DNA from: Albugo candida
Lineage: Eukaryota; Oomycota; Peronosporomycetes; Albuginales
DNA length: 64,000 bases
NCBI GenBank assembly: GCA_040437565.1
Contig: JBDOQK010000015.1
Span: 310,001-374,000, forward strand
Reading direction: 5' to 3'
Numbering within the stretch: position 1 is the stretch's first letter; the number at the start of each line of letters is the position of its first letter. Both the position numbers and the translations under genes were made by a program. Under the pieces are notes generated by a model. That model was not told the DNA's origin. It saw only the letters and a list, made by a program, of their open reading frames with translations, and did not search any database. This document shows positions 23,101 to 33,852 of the stretch, piece by piece.

Positions 23101-23271
23101 GCGTGCGACTGATTTGGACTCTATCAGTGCATTATGTTGATTTTGGATCAGCATACGTCGGGTTTCAGCTCTTCTCAGCCAATGATAATTCAAGTAGTAC
23201 CTGCAGCGATCAGTACACTGTACCGAAACTACACTTCCCCAACGCGTTCTTTTAACACTGTAAGGAATCAT
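20176..23271 (-). CDS. Cysteine desulfurase-TtcA fusion (putative tRNA thiolation enzyme)
   Basis: A 1031-aa single-exon protein. Residues ~1-100 are an N-terminal extension that could hold a targeting sequence. Residues ~115-570 are a NifS/SufS-type PLP domain with the Schiff-base lysine K342 (FFSGHKFVGGPGSPG) and a Cys pair in RGGCACAGPY (C487, C489). Residues ~775-1010 are a TtcA-like PP-loop ATPase: SGGKDS at 790-795, a first CxxC (SICSYCSRMKRG, C864/C867), LGQHLDD, and a second CxxC (ENCPACFEQPKERARVKKLL, C954/C957). In TtcA the Cys residues hold an Fe-S cluster and the enzyme makes 2-thiocytidine in tRNA using desulfurase-derived sulfur. Here the donor and the thiolase are on one chain. 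Both active sites look intact; the reaction is inferred. Confidence 0.85.
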   Translation of the reverse strand: MIPYSVKRTRWGSVVSVQCTDRCRYYLNYHWLRRAETRRMLIQNQHNALIESKSVARYFCDELEDTTTQKATMQESTTHSSLREDAVGSRFCTPEWINSQLVGRNHRFESPFGLKLICYADYTASSRSLECIERHIYQRVMPFYANTHTTTSITGLQSTCYRHEARQIIAQAVNAAVTGKSAEDCVLLVGQGTTAAVNKLVSLLGLESCSSISSVPTRPVIFVGPFEHHSNLLPWRETLADVVTINENQDGLIDLEDLKKKLTEYSSRSLCIGAFSAASNVTGVLTDVDAITVMLHRFGAIAIWDYASAAPYVPINMNPIECTNVEDRPYLYKDAIFFSGHKFVGGPGSPGVLIVKKRLVRNPVPSAPGGGTVFFVTESDHRYLSNREEREEGGSPDLLGSARLGLAFEIKHRIGTQRIAEVEQKHVLEVRRSLDRNENIVVLGPPTGVRQLPIISFLIRFHEHFLHYNFVCALLNDLFGIQSRGGCACAGPYSMRLLGIAKNDILAIEQALLSRKEVLRPGFTRLSFPYFMQDVEVDFILKAIHFIANHGWKFLVHYRFNHKSGEWKHMTRFTKHYDRKWLSHFFSDPALSNMSSNSEDDISINSEFEKALDMANCLADDCIRLARQSPIAPSAAWMLDESYESLRWFVYPFEVVCLLQEDFCGIPRLRPIVGPIQPDRYRARSLHKQWESDGLEKPEQDHGPVSKSFVPETSICKTNGLMLDRERFQGGKYPLRLRSDAKTNQTAFLRVNEAIVAITRTMSAVTLFPKPPKKILHSVGEAILQWEMIQNGDRLLLGVSGGKDSLSLLHILLHLQKRAPVKFDLACATVDPQTASYDPSPLKDYMKALGVEYHYLSENIIERASCELNGTSICSYCSRMKRGLLYQCCRSNGYNKLVLGQHLDDIAESFVMSLFHNGQLRTMKANYWNHARDIQIIRPLIYVREFLLQKFASDARLPVINENCPACFEQPKERARVKKLLAQEETLLPQMFHCIRRALVPLLDDHVYGSLNVTRDRILSTVKESSICDKK

Positions 23272-24656
23272 TAAGGCTCATTCGCAGTCACTGAGCTCAT
23301 ACGACATCTCTATCAACCTCTCTATGAGTACAATTGTACCAGTCAATCATAAAATCTCATCAGTTGCCGATAGAGAAGATGTGTTTTTCTAGACGGTGAG
23401 GTCATGGGATGCTCCAATCTTCTACTATTTTGCCATAACGAGCACTTCATCAAGATTTCAGCTCTAGATCATTTTTTCATGAGCGCTAACGCGGCGACAT
23501 CGGGTTCCTGATATTTTCTGATACTTCCCAGTTATGCTATCTGGAAATGCTCAGTGGCAATCCTGGAAGCTGCGCCGGTGTTTTTGTTAGGATGGGGGCT
23601 GTAAGACATGCTTGATTACATTGAAGACGAAACCAATACCTTTATGCATCTGATGTACGCAACAGACCGTAATAGCATGCTATCTCATGGATGCTAGATA
23701 TAAAATTTTGTCAAGCCCACGCACGTGAGATTGAATTGTACAGCGTTTGCCATAGAACGCATGTGTCAATTGACCTTTTAGCGTATAGCTCAGCTGAAGT
23801 GTACACCCCGATTCGCAACATGGCTGAAGTATCGTATAACACACCACGCTATCTGCTAACACAGATCGTGAGGAACTTTACATGAACGTTCCGAATGAGA
23901 CGCCTTGATAAGCGATGTTCCGCGTACTCGACAATCGTCAACAAGTGTTGAAGCTACAGCTCCTTGCGCCGAATGATAGGAACTTTAGATTGTCTGAAAG
24001 ACTACCCGACACAGCCTGATTGGCGTGCACCCAAGAGAAAACTGACAAGCTTGATACGAGATCTTTAGCGTGCCATGCCATCATCTAATCTCCTCACAAT
24101 CAAGTCAGGTACGCTACTAAGAATACTTGGATTGAGATATAGCTATCTTGTCACCATAATCAGTACTGCACGGAAATATTCCACGATATTGGCACAAGAG
24201 CGTTGAAAGGGCACAACAGTCGAAATACAAAACATGTTAAATTTCTTCCCTGAACATTTTATATAGTGATAGCTCTTTTTACACTCCAAGAAAGCCAACA
24301 GATGTTCAATATGTTCTGTGAGACACCCACTATAGATTTGAAGTCTAACAGCCTGCGTCGATACTGAAGATTTGTTCTATTGTGTAGAAGTAGAGAATTA
24401 CTCATTTACCTGTTACCGCGTCCTTATTCATGATAGATAGAACACGTATATACGATATGATTGCATTATTATCTAATTCTACGGGAGCCATTCAATAGTA
24501 CTCAGTATCGCATACTGATTTCGATTACAAACCAGCTGACACTGCAGACGGCATGTGCATTTCTACACATTCCGAAGGTGCGCCTCCTTCGTGTATTCAG
24601 CTTGAGCCTCATACCTTCGCATAGATGCTGCAATCGAGAAAAGTCAATTCATTCCC
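23272..24656. other. Intergenic, no gene seen
   Basis: About 1.4 kb with frequent stops in all frames and no recognisable motif. It separates the divergent TtcA-fusion and E2F genes. Confidence 0.5.
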
Positions 24657-26663
24657 ATGAAAAGTGTTCCTTCACGAAGCAGATCACAGCGCACAAAGTG
24701 CGAATCAGCTACACAACAAAATCACGAATGCAGCGGTAGTACATGCTCTAGTACAATCGCAAATCGAAGGAGTGAAAACTCATTGGAGACACTCTGTGCA
24801 CGTTTCTGTAAATTGTACAGCAACGAGACCGAACCACTACAGATTGACGTCGCAGCGTCAAAGCTTTGTGAGTAATATTATCACACCAGCGTTGACATCG
24901 CTGACTTACCTGGATGCATAGGTATTCAGCGCCGAAGGATGTATGAGATCTTCAACATAATTCAAAGTGTTGGGCTCATAGCGCGAATTCGGACTGGTCT
25001 CTATCAATGGCAAAGCAATGAGATTATGATTGCAAAGCTCGTGTCTCTCAAACGCTCAGGCACGGAGACGTTTAAGAAGTGGAATTTAGGGGAAAGCATA
25101 ATCACGAGCGGAGCGAAAACTATCAATCGAAAAAAGGCCATTTCGACGCTGATGGGTGAATGCTTCCTTCAAGTGCTGCTGTCTGAGGTACGGCTGCTTC
25201 CGTCCAAAGATCTTTGACGAGCTCAGAGATGAGAATTCTGTAGAAATTTCCACAACCGATCGTGCTGGAAGACGTGGCTGACATAGTCGCATCTTTAGTT
25301 GGTGGTACAAAACATATATGTTTGTATTGCATTTATAACTTCTGCATGTTCGCTGGTATTTATGCATTCTTTTCTCCATACAGCGTGCTCGAGGCGCTTG
25401 TACGATATCGCGAATGTTTTTTGTGGCCTCGGGTTGCTGAATAGAACCGCTCTGAAGCTCACCACTGACAGAAATTGCCGCAAGCGGCGAATGTTCAATT
25501 GGTGTGGTCCGATAGTTCTTTCAAGTCTTTCTGATCAAAATCCATTATCTTGTTCGAAATCATCATGTGGATCAGTCACTCAAACGACTTCTCCATCAGG
25601 AGAGAGTCAAGAGTCACAAAGTAAATCAGTCTCGGGCCTGCTCATCAACGAGGATAGCTCCTCTGAGCTAGCTATTCCAGTACCTCCAGAATCGCAAAAT
25701 AATGTCATGAATCTTTGTGACACTCGAGAACATAGAAGAAGCATTAGTGGTAGTGACATTCCGAAATCATCCGACGAACTCAAGTTGCAGGTCAATTCAT
25801 TGATAAAAGCGCTAGAAGACGCCAAAGCTAGGGAAAGGAAGCTTTTGAAGCGCATCCATCTGCTTGAAAATCGTATTACAGAATCATCAGGCGCTGAGTT
25901 AGATACTCCATCGAGCCCTATTGTACAACTTCATAAAGAGGAAATTATCCGACCAACAACTATAGGAGGCAAAAGACTTTTCAGTCCCATGCTATCGCAA
26001 GAACTATCCCCTGTAACGCAGCAAATACTTGGGGAAGGATGTACCCAAGATCAGCTGAGGCAATATGTTGCATTTCATATATCACCCCTGATTTTGACAT
26101 CACTCAAGTCTGGAACCAAAACCCATCTCATGGAGCCACAGAGCCTTGCCTCAAATGAAAACATCCAAACGAAACGACGCAAAATACGTGTTGGACCTAG
26201 TCTTGTTGACCCAACCGAAACCGACAGCTTGAAAAACAATACTGACACTTTCACGCGTACAAACTCAAGAATGAGCTACTCCGAGTGTGGAAAACATAAG
26301 TGTAGCTATAATTCTGAGCGAACTGGACAAGAACAAGACAACCATCGAGAATGCTCAACTCAAAATTCTCAATCAAGCATTAACTCTAGTAAATCAAGTG
26401 CGACGATGCTATATCCTCACTCATCAGTAACTCTCTCTCCATTAGCAAATGCATCCTCTTCAATACACGATCAGCAGGCATCGTAAGTTTTTTTGCAACA
26501 TCAAACTAGCTCTTAGTTGACCATGCTTTTCAGTAGAAACCATAAGCTTCAGTGTTCCAGTGCACCCAAATCCTCAACACTAGCAGTACAATTCTCTCAA
26601 CATTTCTTGCTGGAGTCACCGTCGTCAATAGCTCGAACATTTGACGGCCTTTCGTCACCGTGA
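24657..26663 (+). CDS. Atypical E2F (E2F7/8-like) with two DNA-binding domains
   Basis: Five exons join in frame: 24657-24867, 24922-25187, 25244-25301, 25384-26482 and 26534-26663 (587 aa). The first winged helix starts SLETLCARFCKLYS, crosses intron 1, and contains the recognition helix RRRMYEIFNIIQSVGLI then LYQWQ. The second starts KKAISTLMGECFLQVLLSE, crosses two introns (IVLEDVADIVASLV) and has RRLYDIANVFCGLGLL then MFNWCG. Two E2F folds in tandem with no dimerisation or pocket-binding region is the E2F7/E2F8/DEL layout; those bind E2F sites alone and repress cell-cycle genes. The long C-terminus is Ser/Thr-rich with a short coiled coil. The last junction uses a strong GTAAGT; without it the protein would stop at 26486. 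Confidence 0.85.
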
Positions 26664-29600
26664 TTATGGCAGAAGCTGAGTGAAACTAAGCATCGAAAAC
26701 ATTTGGAAAAAAATTGGCACGACGAGCTCGAGCGTCCCAACGTGTCGTATTTTGATGTAGTGTCCAGAATATTGCTGATTGCTTCTATCAATTATTGCAG
26801 TTAAATTTGGTTGTATCCAATTTGTTTTACGGTTTACACCGTTCGGCATTTCATATATGTAGGAGCTGTATCACTCATGATCGCATGAGAACGATATCCT
26901 AGCGCTATTTAAGCTTTTGGCATTATGAGGGTAGTCTGGGTGCTCTCCACCTTGATTGGCAGCCTTCATAATGCTTAGGCGTCACAACCTAAAGCATTTT
27001 CGAAACGGAGCGGTCTGGGAACTTTGTACTGCTGGATTGCCTTCGACTCCGCTCTCATTGTAGCAGGATGTGATATAGAAATCGTCCACTCGATACACGC
27101 TGTGGACTGGACTGAGAAAAAGCACTTAGAGCACTTTTGAAATGGCTCTTGTTCTTGTGACGCATGCGCCATTCTAGCTATGAACTCTCTCACAAAACTT
27201 ATGGGATTGTTTATAAAAATGACCTTGGACCCTTGGTGCTTTGGTGCTGGTGTTAGCTCTGAATCCAGCTTGCAGGTCAGGCCGTCGATAGGAAATGACA
27301 ATACGGACACAACCTTTTAGCTGTACACCTTAACTTTATTGGATCCGTCGTCCCGTGGTGAAACGTTGCTCAGCTCACTCGTGCTTGTCGTGTATTGCCT
27401 GTCACCTGAGCTGTTAGATATACTTTTGATATTTGTTTTAGTCTTCTTCCAGTTATGTCTTGCATATAGCCTCCCAAAAACTTGCTCACGCTGATATCGT
27501 CGATGCGTTACAAATGGCCCAATGTTACGCTGATCGCCGCAATATGTTTTTCAATTATCTCTAGCAGCTGGCCTTTCGATCCTCGATGCGCTTGCTGTGC
27601 ATAACTTCCCGTCAATGAAACTCAACCGCACGCGTCCTCCTTCCTTTAGATATGCCTCAAATCCAGCAGTAGATTAAGGAGAGATTCCTGCCTAAAACCA
27701 ACTTAGTTGACACTTTCCGTAAATCTATCGGATGTGTGATTCAGTTAATAGCTTCTGAATGAAGAAATGACAATATAATGTGATCAAAGTGAACATAAAG
27801 TCAAATCATCCATCTGCATTAAATAAATTGGCTAAAGCGAACAATGAATTCGAATCTCAGCAACGGTCGTACTGAGCCAGAGGCCGAAGGTTCTTGGTTC
27901 CTGCAATACTTACCTGCCCTATGTAGATGGAGCACTCGAATTTGCTTTTGGTGCAATCGAGGGATTAAACACGTAGCGTAGATGCGAACAATGTCCTTCT
28001 CCGAGGGCTGTAAGCGGTGAAATGACCGCAGCTCTTTGTGTAGCGTTCCAGACATATGCTTGGCAATCCTGAATAACGGCCGCCTAAACTCATGCATCGC
28101 GCTAAAAGCTCTTGTTGAAGTCACGTTGATCCGGGCACATGTTGTTTGGCTGCATGCACCATGTCTTTTCGTGCATAATCTGCACCGAGCGAAGAATTGC
28201 ATGTTTTGCTACGCTATCTTCATATATGCCATTTTTTTTCAACGCGTCTCCAATAGCAATCCCGCAGAGATCAATCTGCACAGACAATTGTGGAATGACT
28301 GTATTTGAAATTTTTTAGCGCTTCTTGGTCAGCGATTAGAGAGATAGACGTGCTACTTCCGAACACTTCTTTCATGCCGTAACAGAGCATGATACCGGCC
28401 AAATGCGCTCATCTACCACGATTGTTCATGAATTATATGACCCTAGTGGTATCATCCATTCAAAAAGCACTCAACATAAAGAATAGGATGATAAAGTTCT
28501 TTGTTTGTTTTTTCTGTTTATTTAGATATAGCAGCCTGTACCCAAGAAGCTCGACAGATTTGTAGCCGATATTTTCACTCGCTTTATTAGTCAGACTTCT
28601 AGAGTCTCATACTCTTGAAATACGCTACATCGTATTCATCTGTACGTATTATTTAACGCCTATTTCTCTGATGATACTGCATTCATAAGTAAGGTGGCTG
28701 TATGTAGCATTCAGTAAGACGATTGCTACAAGTGCTGCCAACTATATCCGGCATTTGTACGAAACAGTTCGCCGGAGACGTGGCTTACAAGCAGAAAGAA
28801 GGGTATGTCGCTCGTGAGATCAGACACGATGTAGCACCTCCTGTGACACTTTTTGTTTTCGAATTGTACAATACTGTGGTCAAAAACGTCGCTGCGTTCG
28901 TGATTTTTCTCGGAGTGATGGCAGACAAGTCAATTGGTACATAATATTGGTTTCCGGTACAACTACATACATACTTTATTACACATCACACTCTCACCCA
29001 TTATTCTTGTCTGTGATACGATCACGTGCTTCTTGGAGTTTTTCACGAAAGTTTGACACGTATAAATTCTCTTTGTCTTATTTCTAAATGTTAGTTTCTA
29101 TAGACTATCAGAGTAGATAGACCGCACGACCGAAGACTGTAGACGATCGTAGCTGTGGTGCTGCTCCGAAGCTAAAAGCTGTCAAAAGCCTCACGAACGC
29201 ATTACAAGCTAGTGCTGAAGTCCCTCGTCAGACATAACGGTATGATAAGCCAGAAAGAGCAGCGCCGATGTAAGCGTCGACTACTCTTACAGTGCGCGGA
29301 CAACATGATCCGAGAAGTATGGAAGTACAAATACAGTCAATCAGATTGAAAAGCGGTATCAAGCCAAAAGCTGTTCGTTTTTCGAGATAGACGATTAGAT
29401 GTGGAATCGCCACAATTGCAGTCTCACAAGAAATAAAAATTGATGAATTTTTGCCCAAAATCACACAACCGGACAAGTTTGGATGACAAAAGAATCTTCA
29501 TATTGACTAGCAAATGACTGATAAGCCATGCGGATATAGCAATCATAAGGATGCAAGACAAAAGGCTCGCAACTCTGTTTACATATTAACAGCATGGCTA

Positions 29601-30171
29601 AAGGGCCGGCGGTCGGACAGAGACTACGTGATTTCCGTCAAAACCGGCTCACCCTACCGAATGCGGATTCTGGCCAGTGCTGTAAATGAGAAGCGACACT
29701 AGTATGACTCCTTTATTGAGCTCTATCATGTCTGTTTTACCCCGGCACAATCAAGATTATGAAAGCTGCTAGAGTTAATTAGCAGGAAGTGTGTAAAGTC
29801 GCCGAAAGCAATGGAGCTGGGATCAACTGCTATCTTATCCGTATGCGTGAATATCGAATTCATATTGCAAGAAGAATACCACGGTAGTCGGATAGGCATG
29901 ATACGAGCAGCAGCTTGACACCAATATTCTCACAAGGCTTGCGCTACTTTGAATGTGTTACGCACGCAAATCTGATCTTCTGGAAGATAGTATCATCTCA
30001 GACCATCGACGGGACCTTACATATGTTCTTTGAGATTTTGGTATGATCTCTGCACTTAGCATCAACGTGATCGGCAAGCTTTACGAACATATTACCCTTC
30101 TATTTTTCTTTTCACATGTCCTACACGTGGCAAGCATTCGTCCAAGTTCAGTGATCATTACATCTATGCTT
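26664..30171. other. Gene-poor stretch of 3.5 kb
   Basis: Longest region without a supported gene. Frames are short and lack family motifs. Around 27470-27545 a plus-strand reading (ADIVDALQMAQCYADRRN) faintly recalls the linker after the integrase of Ty3/gypsy polyproteins, followed by stops; this is too weak to annotate. No terminal repeats were seen. Confidence 0.5.
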
Positions 30172-31848
30172 CTAAGTTGGCTTTACAACATACACATTCA
30201 TTGTCAACTGTCCTTTTCCTTCTCCAAAAACGTGCGGAACCCAGAATAACAATGATCCACCAATTGTGAGTGAAACGCCACGATAATAACGACGCCATCG
30301 ATCTATATATAGGGTTTTATCCTGTAGTACATGAAGGAACTCGGTCCATTTATGGGTGGTACCCGGTTGTATAGGGATCTGCTTGTAAGCTGTCCCACCT
30401 GAATGTATATTGACTATGACTTCTACGTCATCTTCATTGGCAAATTGAATTGTAATGTTTCCATTATTGAAGTTGGGTCTCCATCTTGCATCGTCATGAT
30501 TAAATGCGGTACCATCGGCCACTACTACAAATTTTGTGGCCAGCTCTTGTGACAGCCGCACGAGTTTATTGGTGTCCTTGATTTCAAAACACTTTACACT
30601 GAGAAGCGTTCGTGCGATTCTTGTCAGCCCAGAAATATCAAGTAAGGGAATTGCGTCTAGTATCCCAACATAGAATGCATTTTCGAACAATGTTTTTACG
30701 GTCGCACCGCGGTGTTTCAAATAAAGCTTTGCTTTATCGATCCAGGTCAAGGAGTTCGCGTATGCTTCCGCATGTATTGCAACAGCAATTGCGTCGAGCG
30801 CTTCTTGTTCGTCTTGAGAAAGTGGACTCTTTGTTGTTCGTAGTTTTCTTAAAATCGATTTGACTGTTTTTATACCATCCATATTAGTCTGCTCATTTGC
30901 ATGCTCCTTTATGTGTTCATAAGCCGCTTCAAGGTCTTTACTGATCCCAAGCAATTCGGAGGGTGAATCAAACGAGAAACTAACATGATTTTGGACAAGT
31001 GTTCGCTCCTCTTTAGATAGCCCATGCAGAACCTGATCTAAGTTGAAGGCTCTTAGGAAATCCAAGATTTTTCCCATAATCTGACTTATTTCTCTTTCTT
31101 CCTTGTCGACAACACGTGTGTACGCTCCCGATGGTCGATCACGTCGAGAAAAATAGGTGGGTACTTTCGTTACCAATCCGGTTGATCGAATCGATGTTAA
31201 AGAAGAAGAATCTGCTTTGGCACCCAAAATCTTGAGAATGATCCGTGAGTAAAACACAGCTTTGTTGCTATCAAGCATCTCGTCACTCGGTTGTAGCGGC
31301 CAATAGTTGTCAAGATTGTGTCCTCCGCAAGCCCTCATCATGTGCTCAACGCGAAGTACGAATATAGGTGTACATAGTGACGCGACAAGTCGCTGTTTGA
31401 ATGGAGCATAATCTGCATCAGTATCAAATGTCGCTGCAAATTGTTGATATGACTTGATTGTGTACTCTATAAGGTCGTGTGCGTAATACAAGCACTGCAG
31501 CGATGGCCGAATGCGTGCGAGAAGCTGGAAAAAGACAAATCCACTTGAAACTCCTCGTAAAGCAGCTCCAGCAACCGCTCCTATCCTGGAGATGAAAAAG
31601 TATTTGCAGTCTGAACTTTGCGGAAGGCAATACGGTCCGCACTTGACAGGGTAATTGAATGGACACATTGAGATACAGGCGAGTGGAAACCCTTCCTCCG
31701 ACTGACACGCCGCCTTTTTTATAGATGATCGTATGCAAAAAGGGAAGTGTGGGTCCGGTTTCAATGGCAGTATTGGCTCATGCCTAATTTTGCCGTATAC
31801 GATCCAAGCGGAAGCACATAATGCTACAACCAAGCTGCTGGATACCAT
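30172..31848 (-). CDS. Secreted orphan protein with Cys-rich N-terminus
   Basis: A 558-aa single-exon protein with a clear N-terminal signal peptide (hydrophobic residues 3-18, ending at Gly-Lys). Residues ~38-82 hold seven cysteines in a compact module with the core CPFNYPVKCGPYCL. Residues ~85-460 are mostly helical and free of transmembrane helices apart from a weak hydrophobic patch. The last ~110 residues read as beta strands with many aromatic residues. No RxLR or LxLFLAK motif was seen near the N-terminus. I do not recognise the family; similar Cys modules occur in predicted oomycete secreted proteins, but that is a loose memory. Its place beside a 3.5-kb gene-poor tract is the kind of setting where oomycete secreted virulence candidates are often found. 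An effector role is only inferred. Confidence 0.7.
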   Translation of the reverse strand: MVSSSLVVALCASAWIVYGKIRHEPILPLKPDPHFPFCIRSSIKKAACQSEEGFPLACISMCPFNYPVKCGPYCLPQSSDCKYFFISRIGAVAGAALRGVSSGFVFFQLLARIRPSLQCLYYAHDLIEYTIKSYQQFAATFDTDADYAPFKQRLVASLCTPIFVLRVEHMMRACGGHNLDNYWPLQPSDEMLDSNKAVFYSRIILKILGAKADSSSLTSIRSTGLVTKVPTYFSRRDRPSGAYTRVVDKEEREISQIMGKILDFLRAFNLDQVLHGLSKEERTLVQNHVSFSFDSPSELLGISKDLEAAYEHIKEHANEQTNMDGIKTVKSILRKLRTTKSPLSQDEQEALDAIAVAIHAEAYANSLTWIDKAKLYLKHRGATVKTLFENAFYVGILDAIPLLDISGLTRIARTLLSVKCFEIKDTNKLVRLSQELATKFVVVADGTAFNHDDARWRPNFNNGNITIQFANEDDVEVIVNIHSGGTAYKQIPIQPGTTHKWTEFLHVLQDKTLYIDRWRRYYRGVSLTIGGSLLFWVPHVFGEGKGQLTMNVYVVKPT

Positions 31849-32108
31849 TTAAGTATTGATTCTTGTATTGTAGCTTGACCTATAACGGTGAGATGGTAAA
31901 AAGACTTGCCAATCAATGATGGATTTGTGGTAAAAAAGCCTTGGAGAAAATTCAGTGGACATCCTTATTTTTCCACCTGTAGTGAAGATAAGGATGTGCA
32001 ATTATTGAATGATTTTCCCGTCGTGCAGAACATGGTTTTAGAGTGGGACGACGGACAATTGATGAAAGTGGACATTTTTGTCAGGTCTCGTACTTAACCG
32101 AAAAGGCT

Positions 32109-33442
32109 ATGTCCATCGACGTGGAGCTTTCGCAGGTTTGAGCGCGTTCTTCAGATCATCAGCCTCGCCTAATACGTGTATAGATTGCGTCTCTTACAGA
32201 TCAAAAAGATAAATTGCAGGCGTACAAGGTACGCATAGACCACGTACTCTATAATTTTGCCATGACCAACACTGTCTCCAGTCATTGATCAGTAAGGCTT
32301 TACACAGCTATGAGGAACTGCAGTCGATCATCAATCATGGTACTTATCAAATCGAGGCATCACAAGTCGGTTCATTGAATATTTTATTCGTTCCAGCTCT
32401 TGAGGATGATGTTTTGGTCATTTCTCGCACCATTATGATCCATTTGGCGACAATTCTTCCACAAATTGAGGCGGGACAGCTAGAAGGGAAGAAGCAGCTT
32501 ATTCTATCATGTCTAAATAAAATTAGACCAAGGATTCTATCGTTCGAGGAAGCGGATGTTTTATTGCGGGAGCAATTGGCTGAGCTATTCATGATGGAAG
32601 AAGAGTACGTACAAGCTGCTAAAGCACTGGCAGCGATCAATTTGGAAAGTGCTGGTCGACAATACTCCGACGTACAAAGAGCCGAAAAGTATGTTACAAT
32701 TGCTGAATTATTTCTTCAAGAAGACGAGACCGTGGACGCCGAGAATTATATTAATCGGGCATCTCGATGCATCCATAATGTGGAAGATTGGGCACTCAAA
32801 CTGAGATATCAAGTGTCTTATGCGCGTATCTTAGACGCCAAGCGAAAATTTTTGGATGCCGCGCTTCGATATTACGAATTTTCTCAGTCCAAACCAGATC
32901 AGGTTGACCCTGAGGATCTACAAGAACTTCTTGAGAAGGCTGTAATATGTGCCATTTTAGCCTCTGCCGGACCACAGCGTTCGCGGTTGCTTGGTACCTT
33001 GTACAAAGATGAGCGTGTTAAAGCCAGCGAACATATTGGAATATTAGAGAAAATGTACACTGAACAACTGATCCGACGTCCAGAGCTTTTTAAACTAGAG
33101 CAACAGCTACTGCCTCATCAAAAAGCTATTCTAGCAAATGGTTTCACAGTTCTGGAAAATGCGTTCTTGGAGCACAACTTGCTTGCGGTCAGCCGTGTGT
33201 ATAGCACTGTTTCTTTTCAAGAGCTTGGCAACTTACTTGAGATTGATGCTGAAAATGCGGAACGTGTTGCCGCCACGATGATTGGAGAAGAGAGGATGCG
33301 AGGAAGACTGGATCAAAGCACACAGTTCATAGAATTTGAAGACGTTGAAGCAGACGCACTCGCGAGCTTCGACCGATCCATCAATATGTTTTGTTTGCAT
33401 GTGAATCATTGCGCAGAAATTATCCGGAAGCCAATCAAGTGA
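32109..33442 (+). CDS. CSN4: COP9 signalosome subunit 4
   Basis: Exons 32109-32135, 32184-32228 and 32282-33442 give 410 aa, close to the usual ~406. The tiny first exons read MSIDVELSQ, then IASLTDQKDKLQAYK, then SLISKALHSYEEL. Conserved CSN4 blocks follow: KIRPRILSFEE, ENYINRASRC, YARILDAKRKFLDAALRYYE, CAILASAGPQRSRLLGTLYKDER, PHQKAILANG, and the PCI winged helix VSFQELGNLLEI. CSN4 is a scaffold PCI subunit of the COP9 signalosome, which removes NEDD8 from cullins and so tunes cullin-RING ubiquitin ligases; a CUL4-adaptor homologue lies at 50158-53447. The first intron has a GTTTGA donor. Confidence 0.92.
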
Positions 33443-33555
33443 TTGAACCGACAGTTTAATATCGCACGCATTTGCATATTGTCCCACTGACGTCACAAAA
33501 TCTATTGTAGCATAGAGCGCGAATGATAGGGCTTCATATAAGCCAATCATATACT

Positions 33556-33852
33556 CTACCTCTTGCGAGTTTTCGATGACGCCAGAAGCTGATGTAGTTT
33601 TTCTAATAAACCTCGCCTCAATTCATCAGATACAGCTACGATCGCATCTTCTGATAATACTCTCTTCATAGCGTTATTGCTATGTACCAGGATTGCTTTC
33701 TGTAACTTGGTGAGAGCGGACAGAGTGCACGTAATCTCCGCATGAAGACTGAAGATGACCTCTACTATGATGCGATTCCGATGCTCGATGCTTCGCAAAG
33801 ACACACTGGCAAGGTCATCAAAGTTTGTACGCACGCAATAGAAGCTCTTCAT
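33556..33852 (-). CDS. Small hypothetical protein, doubtful
   Basis: A 98-codon minus-strand frame that reads like a helical protein (TKLQKAILVHSNNAMKRV, then DELRRGLLEKLHQLL). It has no recognised family. It is convergent with CSN4 (113 bp between stops) and overlaps, in antisense, the first ~37 codons of the longest INPP4-gene model. If it is real, the INPP4 start is probably further right. Its own start may lie in an unresolved exon. Confidence 0.35.
   Translation of the reverse strand: MKSFYCVRTNFDDLASVSLRSIEHRNRIIVEVIFSLHAEITCTLSALTKLQKAILVHSNNAMKRVLSEDAIVAVSDELRRGLLEKLHQLLASSKTRKR

Noticed and set aside
25299-25383. Hydrophobic N-terminus for the frame preceding RRLYDIANVF
   Set aside because: It is intron sequence; the acceptor at 25383 joins the second E2F fold in frame.
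26975-27310. 111-codon minus-strand frame in the gene-poor tract
   Set aside because: No family features, no supporting neighbours, composition not clearly coding.
27470-27680. Ty3/gypsy-like polyprotein remnant
   Set aside because: A short reading resembles the segment after integrase, but stops follow at once, no protease, RT or integrase motif is present, and no long terminal repeats were seen.
31906-32097. Short frame between the secreted orphan and CSN4
   Set aside because: Starts only with TTG, has no family match, and CSN4 is complete without it.
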